Positions 8,805-19,743 of a stretch of DNA of 64,000 nt are shown piece after piece; positions within the stretch are counted from its first letter, which is position 1; each line of letters begins with the position of its first letter. The notes beneath the pieces were generated by a model, which ran no database searches, was not told the DNA's origin, and saw only the letters and a list, made by a program, of their open reading frames with translations. Made by a program: the position numbers and the translations under genes. This DNA is from Phytopythium helicoides. Its lineage: Eukaryota > Oomycota > Peronosporomycetes > Pythiales > Pythiaceae. The stretch covers positions 806,001 through 870,000 of the forward strand of contig JANFNE010000008.1 in the NCBI GenBank assembly GCA_024867545.1, in the 5' to 3' direction.

Positions 8805-10852
8805 GCAGCCTTTCTGAAGAGGGAGCCCTACCGGTAGCAAATAATGCAAATGTGAAATGAGACGTTCCGTTCTGACCTGTACTAGACATGATGTTGATGT
8901 TGATGTTTCTCTTTGAGTCGACACCACAGCTCTACCTGCGTCTCCACGCAACTTTGAGCCGATAGCGACCAGTATTTATCTCTTGCTGCAAGCATTACCA
9001 GTTGCGATAGCATCGCTGACTCACATTGCTCCAAGAGGTGACTCTCACTTCGGATCGCCATATCGAGCATTCTAGGGAAAAGTCCCGACGCCAACATTTG
9101 ACTTGGATGCCGCTCGGGCGTGGGGCTGCGCGTTTTCAGTAGCCGTGAATACACACCTGTGGTGGAGACGGTGAGCATCCAATGCGGTTGGTGGTAGTAC
9201 CAACAAGAGTGTAAGGGGACAACAAACTGTCCGTCTCGATGCGCAGTGGTCAATTACTGTCAGGTGGCTCTAGCGGGAAAACGTCTGCGTCCATTGTCGT
9301 TGGCGAGATTCAGTTCGTTCGATCGAAAGAGGAGTATCTAGATGAGAGCGTTTCCTAACAGCAAGATACCTCGGTTCATGCTTGAGTGGCGCGATCTCAA
9401 TCAGTAGCGGCAGCGCCAATCGCAATTGGTACCGTTCTATAGAGCGAGTTTAGAAAAGCGGCTTTAGTGAGGAAAATGTCGAGTTCGCCCGTTGCTTGTG
9501 GTGGTCGTGTGGCTGCCGGAAACGTTTTGTCCTCTGAATGCGCGGGACATTTCCATGCGTGAAAGTGACGCCGCCATCTGCTAGGAAAGCGCCTTGGAGT
9601 CAACTAAGGCTGCAGCGAGCGAGGTTTCCCGCAATTTCGGTGGTGATTGATTTCGATGTCAGAGAAGACAGCTCGTCAGACTGTGCTGCACCGTGAGGAA
9701 AAGCCTCCGCTTCCACGACGATGTGCAATCTCACAAGTGCCGCAGAATGGGATGGAAAGCGATTGCCACGTAACGGGAAACGATTGCCAGGAGCTCGCGA
9801 TGATGTACCGGCCCCCACCCCATCGTGGAGATGGCTCCTGCGATGTGAAGGCGCGAGGTAGCGTGCCCTACGAGTGAAGAAATTGCATGTGTGCGTTTCA
9901 GCCAGTCAGCCGAGCGCTTCCAGTGTACGCAAGGCGGTTGACTAGCGTGCCCAGCTTGCAACAGTACTGTACTGTACTAGGTTTCCCCGTTACGTTACCA
10001 ACGGTCGGTGTAACTGCTCTGAAATCATCGTGTTCCGCACACAAATAACCGTAGGTTCAGTTTCTGCGGCCCGAGTCGTTGAACTCTGAAGTCGCCACCG
10101 AGTCGACAGGCGCGCCACGCGGGCGATCGCTGCGCCAGTTGATCAAAACGCGCCGACAGAGAGCGCTCGCGGCGTCGCTGCGGCGCGGCCTTCCACTCGG
10201 CAAGGATTTCCGCCTGGATACTTAATCGCAGCACCCGCGCGCGAGGAGACCAGCAATCTTGTTCGTGGCCCACAAGCGCGGCGAAAGGGTGGGAACAAAC
10301 GAGGCTGTCCAAGTGGCATCGTTTCCGCGCGCATCCGCTGGAGTCAGTACTCTTGTTCATTTCTCGACTTGGGTTCAGAGCGATTTGATTCGTCCAAATG
10401 CCGTTTATCGAGACAGGATTGGTCGAAATCTCTCCAAGCTATTCACACAGTACTGATTTAGAGCGCTTAACTGATCGCGCCCCGTCTCTCGCAGCTGGCG
10501 CCAGTGACAGCGCGTCGTCAATTGCGCGCGCCAGAGACGAGCCGAAGGGTTACGTCTCGGGAAAGTCCGGACCGTACCCCCTCGTACCCCCTCGTGCCCA
10601 CATACACAACAACATGCGCGAGTCATTCGCACTTCGGCCGGCCCGAACGTACCTGCAGGCGCTTGCTCCGCCTGCTTCGCCGCTCTCGCGCTCTCGACCA
10701 TCGAGCGCGTCGCGCGACCGCGCGCCAGCTCCAGCCGGCGGCTTCCTCGTGGCTCCGGCCTCCGTTTACGCGCTCGTCTCGTCGCGAGCGGCCTCTCAGC
10801 CATCCGGAGGCAGCCGCACAACCCAACGCGCTGACAGACAGGGAGATCCGAG
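8805..10852. other. Gene-poor interval
   Basis: Two kilobases with no convincing gene. A 123-codon minus-strand frame at 8882-9253 has no recognisable domain, and its last residues are a Gln-His repeat. Part of it (TTAHRDGQFVVP) matches the short repeat at 6291-6328. 10398-10852 is GC-rich with overlapping open frames on both strands, as expected by chance at this composition. It also serves as the upstream region of the surface protein at 10853. Confidence 0.5.
9217..9252. repeat. Short dispersed repeat, copy 2
   Basis: Partner of 6291-6328, in the same orientation. It lies about 400 nt downstream of the intact aquaporin stop. Confidence 0.5.
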
Positions 10853-12031
10853 ATGCGCGCGCTACTGGTCGCGGCGATCGCTGCGCTGCTGTGCGCGGCG
10901 CCGGTCGGCGCTAGCGGCAGCCTCGCGAGCGCTGGCGGCTCCGGCAGCGGCTCCGACGGCGCCTCGGTGTCCGTGGGCGACGCGCTGGGCTTCGACGCGC
11001 TCTCGGGCGGGTCGCTCGCCTCGACTGTCGCCGCGGGCGTCGGCCTGGACAGCGACAGCGACAGCGCCGTGAGCGACAGCGGCAGTGACAGCGACAGCTA
11101 CAGCGGCAGCTACAGCAGCCAGAACGAGACGGTGCACGAGGCGGTCGGCAGCGCGGCCGCCGCCTCGGCCGTCAGCGTGGGCGATCTCACGCCCAAGAGC
11201 GCCGACGGATCGGCGGACGCAGGCGACGAGGTGGGTGACCAGGCGTCGACGGAAACGCCCGTGTTCACCAACCTGCTCGCGACCAGCTCGCCGTCTGCCT
11301 CGGCCGGATCGGCCTCGGACTCGGACTCGGCTTCGGCTGGTGACACCCCCGCTCCTTCTGCCAGCAGCACGGACGGCAGCAGCGATGTGGACGTCGAGGT
11401 TGGATCCACTTCCTCCGCTTCTGCTTCCGCTTCCTCTTCCGCTTCCTCGTCGGACGAAAAGGCGACGACCAAGCCCGTGGCCACGAGTGCGGCGTCTGGC
11501 TCCGGCGACAGCTCTGCGGTCGTTGGCTCCCACGAGCACTCGAGCTACTCGACGGACAGCACCGATTCCGGCTCTGGTGCCAGCGACCCGGACGTCGGCG
11601 ATGAGACCGAGAAGCCCACGCACACTCCTACTCCCACTCCCACTCCGACTCCCACGGAGACCCCCACGCCGACGACCGCGGCCCCCGAGGCTGACAGCTC
11701 CAGTGCAAGCTACAGCTCCAGTGCCAGTGGCAGTCTGGCTGCCCAGCGCGCTCAGGCTCAGGCTGCAGAGCAGGCGTCGGGCGGGACCTCGTCGTCTCTC
11801 GTTGGCGTCATGGGCGTCGTCGGCGCCATGGGCTGTGCGGCTGTGGTCGCCGTTGCGGTGTTTATCAAGCGGCGACCGTCGGGCGAGGAGGACTTGAACG
11901 ACAGCCAGTCGTCTACAGCGCCGGCAGTGCGTGATTCGGCGGCTTCGAGCGTCTACAATGACCCTCTGGGCACGCGGTACTCAAGCATCGTCATGATCAC
12001 GCCCAACGGTGACGGCGTGTGCATCCTGTAG
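10853..12031 (+). CDS. Mucin-like Ser-rich type I membrane protein
   Basis: 392 aa. The N-terminal 20 residues (MRALLVAAIAALLCAAPVGA) form a clear signal peptide. The ectodomain (about 21-310) is dominated by Ser, Asp, Thr and Ala, with SDSDS runs and a TPTPTPTP block, and is likely heavily O-glycosylated. A hydrophobic helix at about 316-338 (GVMGVVGAMGCAAVVAVAVF) is followed by a KRR stop-transfer cluster and a roughly 50-residue cytosolic tail ending in ITPNGDGVCIL. This architecture fits a cell-surface or wall-associated protein. No adhesive or catalytic domain is visible. The Ser/Asp bias produces long antisense open frames that are not genes. Confidence 0.8.
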   Translation: MRALLVAAIAALLCAAPVGASGSLASAGGSGSGSDGASVSVGDALGFDALSGGSLASTVAAGVGLDSDSDSAVSDSGSDSDSYSGSYSSQNETVHEAVGSAAAASAVSVGDLTPKSADGSADAGDEVGDQASTETPVFTNLLATSSPSASAGSASDSDSASAGDTPAPSASSTDGSSDVDVEVGSTSSASASASSSASSSDEKATTKPVATSAASGSGDSSAVVGSHEHSSYSTDSTDSGSGASDPDVGDETEKPTHTPTPTPTPTPTETPTPTTAAPEADSSSASYSSSASGSLAAQRAQAQAAEQASGGTSSSLVGVMGVVGAMGCAAVVAVAVFIKRRPSGEEDLNDSQSSTAPAVRDSAASSVYNDPLGTRYSSIVMITPNGDGVCIL

Positions 12032-12254
12032 CCAGGATCTCTCAGTCAGTCGGCTTAGTGTCATGAGGGAGGCGAGCGACCCCGCTCTCCCCAGTATTTC
12101 AGTTTTGGCCTGGCGTGGCGCTGGTCGTGGTAACCACGAAAACATCGACCAAGCGATCCAGAGCGTATGAGTGTGCTGTGTGCGTGTGCTAATGATCGTC
12201 AACAGTTGCGTTTCGATAGAGGCATCCATGCGTGGTCAAAAGTTGTGTTTGTAC

Positions 12255-13220
12255 TCACAGGAGCTCATCAAACGCGATCGATGCCTGCGCATCCGATCTC
12301 AGCTCCTCGCCGATCAAAACGTCACTCGTAATTGTGGCTGGCGCCATAAGCTTCAGGTCGACGGCTCCGTGGTCCTTGCGCATGTGGTTGAGCGGGTGGA
12401 AGGGCGTCAAACCCACAGGGAAGGCCAGGCGATTGCGGTAGGTCGACTTGACCTCGTACAGCTCCACGGTTGGGTCCGCAGCATCGCACACGAGGTACCA
12501 CGTGACAGCAGTGAGCGTGACACGCACGCCAAAGCACCAGTCAGATGTGTTGCTCTCGGTAGCACAAGCCACGTAGGCACCCATGTTCATGTCGATCTGG
12601 ATCGGCGGTGCCTTGGCCGATGCAGGGCGGATCAACACGTGGTCCATCTCGTGATTGGTCAGGAACCGTCCGAGCACCTCGTATGCACTTCCGCCCGACT
12701 CGGTTCGATTGCTCGCGTTGAGGATTTCCATCGCAATGCGCATCAGCGTGTCGCTGAGCTGCATGGACATCAGTTGTGGTGGCTTGCCGATCTCGACGGC
12801 CAGTAGGTGCTCGAGCTGAGTCTGGATGCGGTCCACGATCGCGTCGTATCCGATGCTGCCAGCCACGAGATCCCCATTCACAGTCATTTCGTCGCGCGCA
12901 ATGTCTTTCGCGTCCTGAAAGATCTGGGCGTCGGTCAGTACTGGAATGCGAGTTGGGCGAGAGTGGGCTGGGGAGTTTTCGCCATCAGCAGCCATGCCGA
13001 TGAGCTGGGTCAGGTACGGGTTCACATCAGCGCGAGCTTTGCGTCGGGAGCTCCTCTTGCCGCTCTTGCTCTTGGGTGCGCTGGGATGGATCCACTCGAC
13101 CGAAACACGCAGCGAGCGGTTCGGCAGTGCATCGAAGACCTGCTCGACCACTTGTTGGAAGAGCGACAGATCCTGGTCCTCGCCGCTCGCATGCAGCGAC
13201 TGGTGCAGCGCGCTCGCCAT
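12255..13220 (-). CDS. Conserved-looking protein of unknown function
   Basis: The frame is open from 13286 and gives 343 codons, but the first codon there is TTG. The first ATG is at 13220 (321 aa). The coding sequence is non-repetitive, with a basic patch (KSKSGKRSSRRKARAD) and mixed alpha/beta composition. I recognise no domain or transmembrane segment. The upstream neighbour 13308-13781 is in the same frame, separated only by stops at 13308-13313. A 54-nt GTGATC...GATCAG intron would fuse the two without changing frame, so this could be the 3' exon of one longer gene. The donor is weak and the intron short, so I keep them separate. Confidence 0.6.
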   Translation of the reverse strand: MASALHQSLHASGEDQDLSLFQQVVEQVFDALPNRSLRVSVEWIHPSAPKSKSGKRSSRRKARADVNPYLTQLIGMAADGENSPAHSRPTRIPVLTDAQIFQDAKDIARDEMTVNGDLVAGSIGYDAIVDRIQTQLEHLLAVEIGKPPQLMSMQLSDTLMRIAMEILNASNRTESGGSAYEVLGRFLTNHEMDHVLIRPASAKAPPIQIDMNMGAYVACATESNTSDWCFGVRVTLTAVTWYLVCDAADPTVELYEVKSTYRNRLAFPVGLTPFHPLNHMRKDHGAVDLKLMAPATITSDVLIGEELRSDAQASIAFDELL

Positions 13221-13307
13221 CTCCTCGAGCTTGTGGCCGTCTTCCTTGCTCCACGCGCTGATCGACGTCTGTGACGGCAGTTGCAATCCGTGGTCAGCAC
13301 TTCATGA

Positions 13308-13781
13308 TCACCTCCGATGCGTTGTACTCGAACGCACCGCCCAATCCCCCGCCGTCTCGCGCAGCTCGGCGTCCACCCGCTCCATCTCCGCCTTCAGCTC
13401 CTCCATGCCTTCACCGGAGCCTGCGACGCCCACAAACCCCAGGCGCGCCGCTAGCAAGTGCAGCCGCGTGACCTTCGCCAGCTCCGCGAGCGCTGCAGCC
13501 CTCCTCCTGCCCTGTTGCAGCGCCTGCAGTGCCGCCGGAGCCGCGCCCGCAAGCCCGCGAAGCTTACACGCATCCTCTTCCTCCCCCTCCAGCGCTCCGC
13601 CGCCCAGCAGCGCCGCGCTGGCGGCCGCGTCCACGCCGCTCCTGGCCGCCTCGAGCTGCCGCACGTTCGCCTCCAGGGCCTCCAAATCCCATCCCCAGCC
13701 GTCCTCTTGGGCTCCGACGGCGGCCGCTGGCGCTGGCGCAGCAGGCGCGTCGTCCTCCCAGTCGTCCCAGTCGTCCGCCAT
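13308..13781 (-). CDS. Small acidic/coiled protein with MADDWDDWEDD start
   Basis: 157 codons from ATG 13781. The acidic, Trp-rich N-terminus (DDWDDWEDD) is followed by Ala-rich helices and a charged segment (EELKAEMERVDAELRETAGDW) that could form a coiled coil. No known family is recognised. The end is uncertain. If one base in the C5 run at 13346-13350 is an indel, the frame ends at 13294 with a more protein-like tail (GGAFEYNASEVIMKC). Alternatively it splices to 12255-13220. It is divergently paired with the ankyrin gene, 100 bp apart. Confidence 0.5.
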   Translation of the reverse strand: MADDWDDWEDDAPAAPAPAAAVGAQEDGWGWDLEALEANVRQLEAARSGVDAAASAALLGGGALEGEEEDACKLRGLAGAAPAALQALQQGRRRAAALAELAKVTRLHLLAARLGFVGVAGSGEGMEELKAEMERVDAELRETAGDWAVRSSTTHRR

Positions 13782-13881
13782 GCCGCGAGGATCGCCCGTC
13801 GCCACTACGGAAAACCTCTCGCGAGGGTATTGGTTTCGTTCGATACAAACGCCAAGTCAAGAAAGTTCAACCGGCGGCGAC
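13782..13881. promoter_or_regulatory. 100-bp divergent promoter interval
   Basis: Only 100 bases separate the ATG of the minus-strand acidic protein (13781) from the ATG of the ankyrin protein (13882), so transcription of both must start here or inside the other gene. No specific element was recognised. Confidence 0.4.
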
Positions 13882-15678
13882 ATGGAGAACAGGCTGCTGA
13901 CGGCCGTGGCGGTCGTGTGCGCGCCCCACGCGCTGCCCGGCGACGCCGCGCGGGTCGTCGACGCGTTCGCCGACGCCTCGAGGCGCTGGACGGCGGCGCG
14001 CGCCGTCTCTCGCGGCGTTCCGGGGCTGCTGCGGCTGCTGGAGCGTGTGGCCCGCAACGAGCGAGGGCTCGACCGGTTCGTGAGGCAGAAGCGCTTCGCA
14101 GACGCGCTGGAGATCGCGGCGGGCAGGGGGGACATGCAGGTCGTCGAGTGGCTCGTGGAGCGCTACATGCCCAACGGAGTCGTGCGCGGCGCGGTGCGGA
14201 CCGCTGTGGCACACGGAAGACTCGAGGTGCTCAAGTGGCTGCGCAAGCACCACAACAACCGCGTCGTGTGGTGGCGAGAGGCCATCGTGCACGCCAGAGA
14301 CGTGGAGGTAGTCAAGTGGCTACACGAGAACATCGCGCCGATATCGGAGCAGGACAAGGAGACACTGCTCGTCACGGCAATGGAGCAGGGCGACCTCGAG
14401 GTAGTGCAGTGGGTCTGCGACCTGCACAACAGGCGGTTGGGCCGCGTCGACGTGGGGCTACGCCAGGCTGCTGCTGGAGGACACCTCCAAGTGCTCAAAT
14501 GGGCCGTGAACCATCTCGGCGCGCAGCTCGACCAGCGCCACATGAACTGCGCCGTGACCAATGGGAGACTCGAGACTGCGCAGTGGCTGTACGCTGCCGG
14601 CATGACCTCGAGCATCGGTGCAAACGCTATCCGAAGCGCCATGAGAGATCGGCACTTTGAGACCGTCAAATGGGCTCTCATGAGCTTGGTGGTCTCGGAC
14701 ATCGAAGCGTTGGGGAGCCTGAGGTTTCTTGGGAGCGAGGCGACCGTCAACGACTTGGCTGCATCGAGAGGTCGGATGGACATCTTGGAGCTACTCCTGG
14801 AACTCGGCGCTCGGGATTTCACGATATTAGCCATGGACGGTGCCGCCACAGGCGGACACCTGGATGTCGTGAAGTGGCTGCACAAGCACAACACTGCAGG
14901 GTGTTCGGCTGCGGCAATGGACGGTGCAGCGGGCAATGGCCATCTGGAGGTTGTTCAGTGGCTTCACAACAATCGATCCGAAGGATGCACAGTAGCAGCA
15001 ATGGATCGTGCAGCTGCGGCGGGGGAGTTGGAAGTTTTGCTGTGGCTACATGAGCACCGAAGTGAAGGATGCACAATCCGGGCAATGGACGATGCAGCTA
15101 CTAACGGTCATCTGGAGGTAGTTCAGTGGCTTCACAACAATCGATCTGAAGGCTGCTCCACTCTTGCGATGGAGGGTGCCGCAATCTCTGGCCATCTTGA
15201 CATAGTCAGATTTCTGCACGAGAATCGCACTGAAGGGTGCTCACCACTCACATTGATTGAGGCTGCGATCAGTGGCCATCTGGAAATCGTCAAGTGGTTT
15301 TATGTGATTCGAGAAGAAGAGATTTCCAGCTTTGTTGTGTCGATGGGGTGGAAGGTTCGGCATGCTTCCGTACTGAATTGGCTCTTACAGCACTACTCGG
15401 GCGATACGATCGAGGAGAGTGCTATGGAAAATGCAGTCAGATTCAACCAGGTCGATGCCATGTTGGCCCTGGCCGCGGATGGACGTTGTCGATGGGGCGA
15501 GCGCTGTGTACGTGCGGCTGTTTCGTCAATCTACAAGCCTGACGTTGCCGTCCTGCTTTGGCTGCTTGCTCGAGTTCCAGTTGATGTTCGTGAGATGATG
15601 CGACACCGGCAACGCTGGCGCGTGACCGGCGATGACTACATCGAGTTCATAAAGATGCAGGAGCTTCTTGGGTCATGA
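13882..15678 (+). CDS. Ankyrin-repeat protein
   Basis: 598 aa, a soluble solenoid scaffold. An alpha-helical N-terminus (MENRLLTAVAVVCAP..., about 1-80) precedes roughly a dozen ankyrin-type repeats of the oomycete pattern GHLEVVQWLHNNRSEGCT. The most regular ones lie at about 315-480; the flanking ones are degenerate (for example HLQVLKWAVNHLGAQLD). There is no catalytic domain, signal peptide or TM segment. The open frame extends far upstream to 12946, but that stretch overlaps opposite-strand genes and has no repeat content, and the ATG at 13882 begins the family-typical N-terminus. It is related in design to 41661-43613. Large families of this kind are typical of oomycetes; the partners are unknown. 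Confidence 0.85.
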   Translation: MENRLLTAVAVVCAPHALPGDAARVVDAFADASRRWTAARAVSRGVPGLLRLLERVARNERGLDRFVRQKRFADALEIAAGRGDMQVVEWLVERYMPNGVVRGAVRTAVAHGRLEVLKWLRKHHNNRVVWWREAIVHARDVEVVKWLHENIAPISEQDKETLLVTAMEQGDLEVVQWVCDLHNRRLGRVDVGLRQAAAGGHLQVLKWAVNHLGAQLDQRHMNCAVTNGRLETAQWLYAAGMTSSIGANAIRSAMRDRHFETVKWALMSLVVSDIEALGSLRFLGSEATVNDLAASRGRMDILELLLELGARDFTILAMDGAATGGHLDVVKWLHKHNTAGCSAAAMDGAAGNGHLEVVQWLHNNRSEGCTVAAMDRAAAAGELEVLLWLHEHRSEGCTIRAMDDAATNGHLEVVQWLHNNRSEGCSTLAMEGAAISGHLDIVRFLHENRTEGCSPLTLIEAAISGHLEIVKWFYVIREEEISSFVVSMGWKVRHASVLNWLLQHYSGDTIEESAMENAVRFNQVDAMLALAADGRCRWGERCVRAAVSSIYKPDVAVLLWLLARVPVDVREMMRHRQRWRVTGDDYIEFIKMQELLGS

Positions 15679-15785
15679 TGGAGCATGGCAACGTGAGCAG
15701 GGTGTACGTTGCATTTATTACTGAGCGTTGCTTTGAGCAGATAACTTTCTCGTAAATATATGTTGCAAATGCGGTCACCTCGGAC

Positions 15786-17670
15786 CTACACGTTGGGGTA
15801 GAACGAACCGTGATCGACGCGGATAAAGAACCGCTGGCCATTTCGTCGGTTGGCGTTCGGGGTTTCTCTCTGTGCGAGCCGCTGCTGCTGGCGGAGTCTT
15901 CGCAGTCGTTCGCGGTATTCCGACCGCTGCGAGTACCGTGTTGGGCCAGATGACACGGACGTCGCGCTGCGCTTTCGCAAGTTGCAAGTGAACATCTTCT
16001 TCCGACCAGAGAGCACTTCAGGCAGCAGTTGGAACACCTCAAGCTTGGCGTTGATGTGTGGGATCGCGTATTCGCCCACCCGCTCAACTACGCACTCGAC
16101 GGACACCAGGTCTTCGTACATGCGAAGCCATTCTGCCACGCGCTTGGTAATGAGGATTTGCCCGCCGTCTCCCAGATCACCAATCTCGTTCGCGATCACT
16201 TCGGCCGCACCGGTGTAGATCATCTTGCCGGTCACAGCGTGTACGTCGAGAACTAGTGGTCCATCTGACTCAACGGCGTCGTGAATGCCCATACGCACAC
16301 GGAGTCCGTTGAAAATGAGCCGATGCCCTGACCGCAGCCGTCGTGTCGCCGGCAGAGCATGTGAGAGCTCCTTAGGCCAGTTGGCCACCAATAGTTGCAG
16401 CTGCACGTCCAGGCAGTATTCGACAGCCTCGCGGATCGTGTGGAACGCTAGCTGGAATGCGTCGCCTGCCGTCGTGATCTCGTACCCACGGTACTTGGTC
16501 AGCGACGAGCGCAAAATGTTGTCGTGGATCTCTGTCGCGCGCTGCATCATGGTGCCGTCTCCAATGCCCCAGAGCGCGCTGGACGACTCGATGTCGGTGA
16601 ACACGAACACGGGATTCACGAGCGGCGGCTCGGTGTCTAGGACCCGTGCCTCGCGAGGAGAGAGCAGGTCCTGCTCGAGTAGGTGGGCCTCCAACTGGGC
16701 CTCGACGTCGTTCGGGAGACACCACTTGCATGTCTGAATCACGCATGTCTGGCTGCACATGGTGGTGACCGAGAGTGCGAGCCCCGAGAGGTGGTAGAGC
16801 AGCAGGCTGACGCTGATAACGTCCAGGAGCTGCTCCTCGCTGTCGGGGTAAATGTACATGATGACCGTGACGAACTGGTACTGGAAGGAGAAGAGCCCGT
16901 ACACGAGCCTGCGGAAGGATGGGGAGGATTAGCATGGTGAGCTTGGCGTGACCAACGCGGATATGAGCCATTTGCACGTACATGATCCGCTTGAGCCGCT
17001 GGTAAACTGGGGACGTGACGAACTCGCCGCCGACGCTCTCGTACTTTCTCCTTGTCAACTTGAGGCGCAGCACGAGCCAAATCATGAAGAGGAAGCTGAA
17101 GAACTCGACGAAGTAAACGGCGAGCAGGCAGCGCTGCGTGTGTTCCGAGTAGCCGCCGTACATGGCGGCGAGCACTGCCTCGACGGCCATAAAGACGACG
17201 AGCGCGCCGTGGACGGCGAACGAGTAGCGCTTGATCTGCCTGCGCTCCTTGTCGACGCCCCTGTCCATGGACTTGGTGGCGATGTTGGAAAGCTCGAACG
17301 TGAGCGGGAACATGAGCAGCGCGACGGCGAAGAGCATGCAGTCGCCGAGGCAGAGCATGACGGTGACGAACGGCACGTTGGTGACCTTGAGCTGCAGGAT
17401 GGTGAGGATGGACATGCTCGAGTAGCGCACGAAGGCCTCTTGCTGCTCGGCGTCGGCCTTGTAGAGCAGCTCGAGCGGCCAGATGGCCACGTACACGAAG
17501 TAGAGGCATCGCGCGAGGCACCAGAGCGCGAGGTAGAGGAAGAAGCAGAGGAACAGCCAGCGCACGCTCGACACCTTGACGTCCCAGCCGCGCCAGAGCC
17601 GCACGGTCGTGAGCCCCGTGGCGACGGCCGAGGCCGCCACGGTGCCGATCGCCAGCGCCTGCCACAGCAT
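15786..17670 (-). CDS. 7TM receptor fused to class III cyclase-like domain (A)
   Basis: Two exons, 17670-16982 and 16908-15786, with a 73-nt GTACGT...GCAG intron; joined, 603 aa. Residues 1-310 contain seven hydrophobic helices, and exon 1 ends with RLKRIM before TM6. A nucleotide cyclase-like domain follows: NPVFVFTDIESSSALW with the first metal Asp, and TTAGDAFQLAF with the second. The nearest match by eye is the trypanosome receptor-cyclase (ESAG4) style catalytic domain. After YTG the expected Asn and Arg of the transition-state pair are Val and Glu (TGAAEVIANEIG), so catalysis is doubtful. The Arg-rich C-terminal tail (about 545-603) is not shared with the other copies. It is convergent with the ankyrin gene. 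Confidence 0.8.
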
Positions 17671-19743
17671 GCGTCGGCTGGTCGAGGGGCGGCGGGCGAG
17701 CTCACGGGCTCAAGCTTCCTGCACCTGCGCAAGTTTATAGCGTGTAAACCGGGCGGCGGCCCCATCCTTGCGCGCTTCTCGCGCTTGCATAGTCGGCGCG
17801 AGTGATTTGCAGAGAGGGAGCGGGGAACTGGCCCCCGAGGCGTTCGGGCCGGGTCCAACACGATGCGTTTAAACGACCAATGGCGAAGTTACTGCTGCTT
17901 GCACATTCCGCAGCGCCATGGAGCCGACGACGGCATGTAGCACGTATGGACACGTCGAGGATGGCTGGATGGATGGCTGGCTACTGGCTGGAGAAGGAGG
18001 CAGCCAGCTGCAGTAGCCAGTATCGTATCACTCCTTCATCACGCCCGCCCGCCGCTTGATGAGCGAGCGAACTGGGTGGCGGGAGGGTGTTTTCGCCAGG
18101 CAGAGCCACAGTGGCACAATGCGCGAGCGGTTGCGGCGTCCGTCGCATGCGGATCGGGATGCACGCAGCCACGGTTCATGATTTACGGAGCGTTCAGACG
18201 AGGTCCGTCCACGGAGCCTGAGCCTGAGCCGCTCGGGCTGAAGCTGAATGCGAGCGAAGAGGCTGCCGCGTCGTTTAACGAGCGTCTACCGGCGGAACGC
18301 TTGCATCAACCTCGCCGACGGGTGGACTGCGCGTGCCGAGTCCTCCGTTGCGTCACGTGCAAATCAGACGCGCGACACTCGCGCTCCTCTTCACGCCGCC
18401 GAACGACTGGAGGCGACGCGTCCGCGCGACTGGCGCCAGCTTCGCAACGCGACGCCGACGCGCGTGCAGCTGGCTCTAGCTATCGCTTCGAGCGACGCCC
18501 ACCCAGCAGTGCGGAACGCCGATCATTCGTGCGTGGTTCTAGCAAGTGGCGACCTGGTCGGCGAACGGAGACCGAAGCCAGCCGAAGCAGCGCAGGACCA
18601 GCGAGTTGATGGTAGCGACGCCACTGGCATCAGGACACCAGCAGTGTTGGCTCTGTCCTCCATGTGTCAAAGCAGAGAGAGAGCGCGTGGCGGCGGGCGG
18701 ACGCTGGTCGCGCGTGTCCATTGCCCACTGGTGGTTTACGGGCGAAACGCGTACCGTAGGTGTTGAGGAGCTACGTATCGCATTTTCAGCCAATCGCGTG
18801 GCGCAGCGGCCTGTGACCAGGCGATGAGCAGCCAATCAGAGCCGCGCGTGTCTCGCGCGCCAAGCAGCGAAGTTGAACCTGGAGAATTTCGGTTTAAAAC
18901 ATTGTTGAAGCTGTTTTAAACAAGTCAAGCTGGTTGCCAACGACAAGCTCATGGAAGACCAGCACGCGCAGATACAAGGTCGGATGTGGCATTGGCAGGC
19001 GTCCGTACTGGAGACGAGCAATACGCCATACTGTGGCTGGACGTGGTTGGATCAACCCGCTAGTGCGACTCGAGCGCACGCCGATTGACACCCCGCCCGC
19101 GGGTACAAGTAGTCGCTCGCCACTGCTCTGCTCGCCTGCGTGGCGAGGGCGTCGCGTGCTCGCAGTGCCGTCGCTCGCTCCCTCCGAGCCTCGATGAGGT
19201 TTCCACCGGAGGTTCCGTGGAGGTCCACCGAACTGGTGGTAGGCACTCGCCGGGCGGCTCGCGCTTACGACAGTAGCCGGTGGCCGTGCAGAGGGCGGCG
19301 ATCATGTGACGGTGAGCAGCTTACGTCTGCGTATGATACTTCTCATCACGCTTCAGTTGAGGCTCGTGATGCGTCGCTCTCGCGCGGCTCTGCTGCACGG
19401 CGCTGGTCCGGATGACTCGTGCAGTACAGTACCAGGGCGCTTTCGTCGTCCCAACCGGCGGATGAGAGGAGGTCGCCTCCGCGTCTCTCGCCGCCACTTG
19501 CGTCCACCTGTGGCAAAATTCCGGTTTAAAACCCTCTTTCCGCGGGTGTTTAAAACCCCCTGCCCGTTTTTCTGACACTCGCGCGGCCTACGGTACGCGC
19601 GGCCGACCCAGCCGAGCCGCGGCCATTCCCGGATCGGTCGATGCGCGCTGCGCCTGCCCGCGGCGTTCGACCAGCTCCCGCCGGCGCGTCCGCAGCCCCC
19701 GCAGCCCCCGCAGCGGCGGCCGGCGGCGCATTTCGAGCGGCGA
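17671..19743. other. Gene-poor interval with GTTTAAAAC motifs
   Basis: Two kilobases between divergent genes with no credible coding region; open frames here overlap on several frames without domain content. Features: a GGCTGGATG-type simple repeat at 17957-18017, and the palindrome-like 9-mers GTTTAAAAC / GTTTTAAAC near 18892, 18914, 19534 and 19549, in two pairs. The pairs could be regulatory sites. No RNA gene was recognised. Confidence 0.4.

Noticed and set aside
10862..11897. Long antisense and alternate-frame ORFs across the Ser-rich surface protein
   Set aside because: They arise from the GC-rich Ser/Asp codon repeats and have Arg/Pro-biased, domain-free translations.
12946..13881. 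Upstream extension of the ankyrin reading frame, giving a 910-codon protein
   Set aside because: The extension overlaps two opposite-strand genes and has low-complexity Ser/Ala composition. The ATG at 13882 starts the family-type N-terminus.
18076..18766. Two overlapping plus-strand frames of about 175 codons
   Set aside because: Arg/Ala-rich, overlapping in different frames, with no domain or splice context; expected by chance at this GC content.
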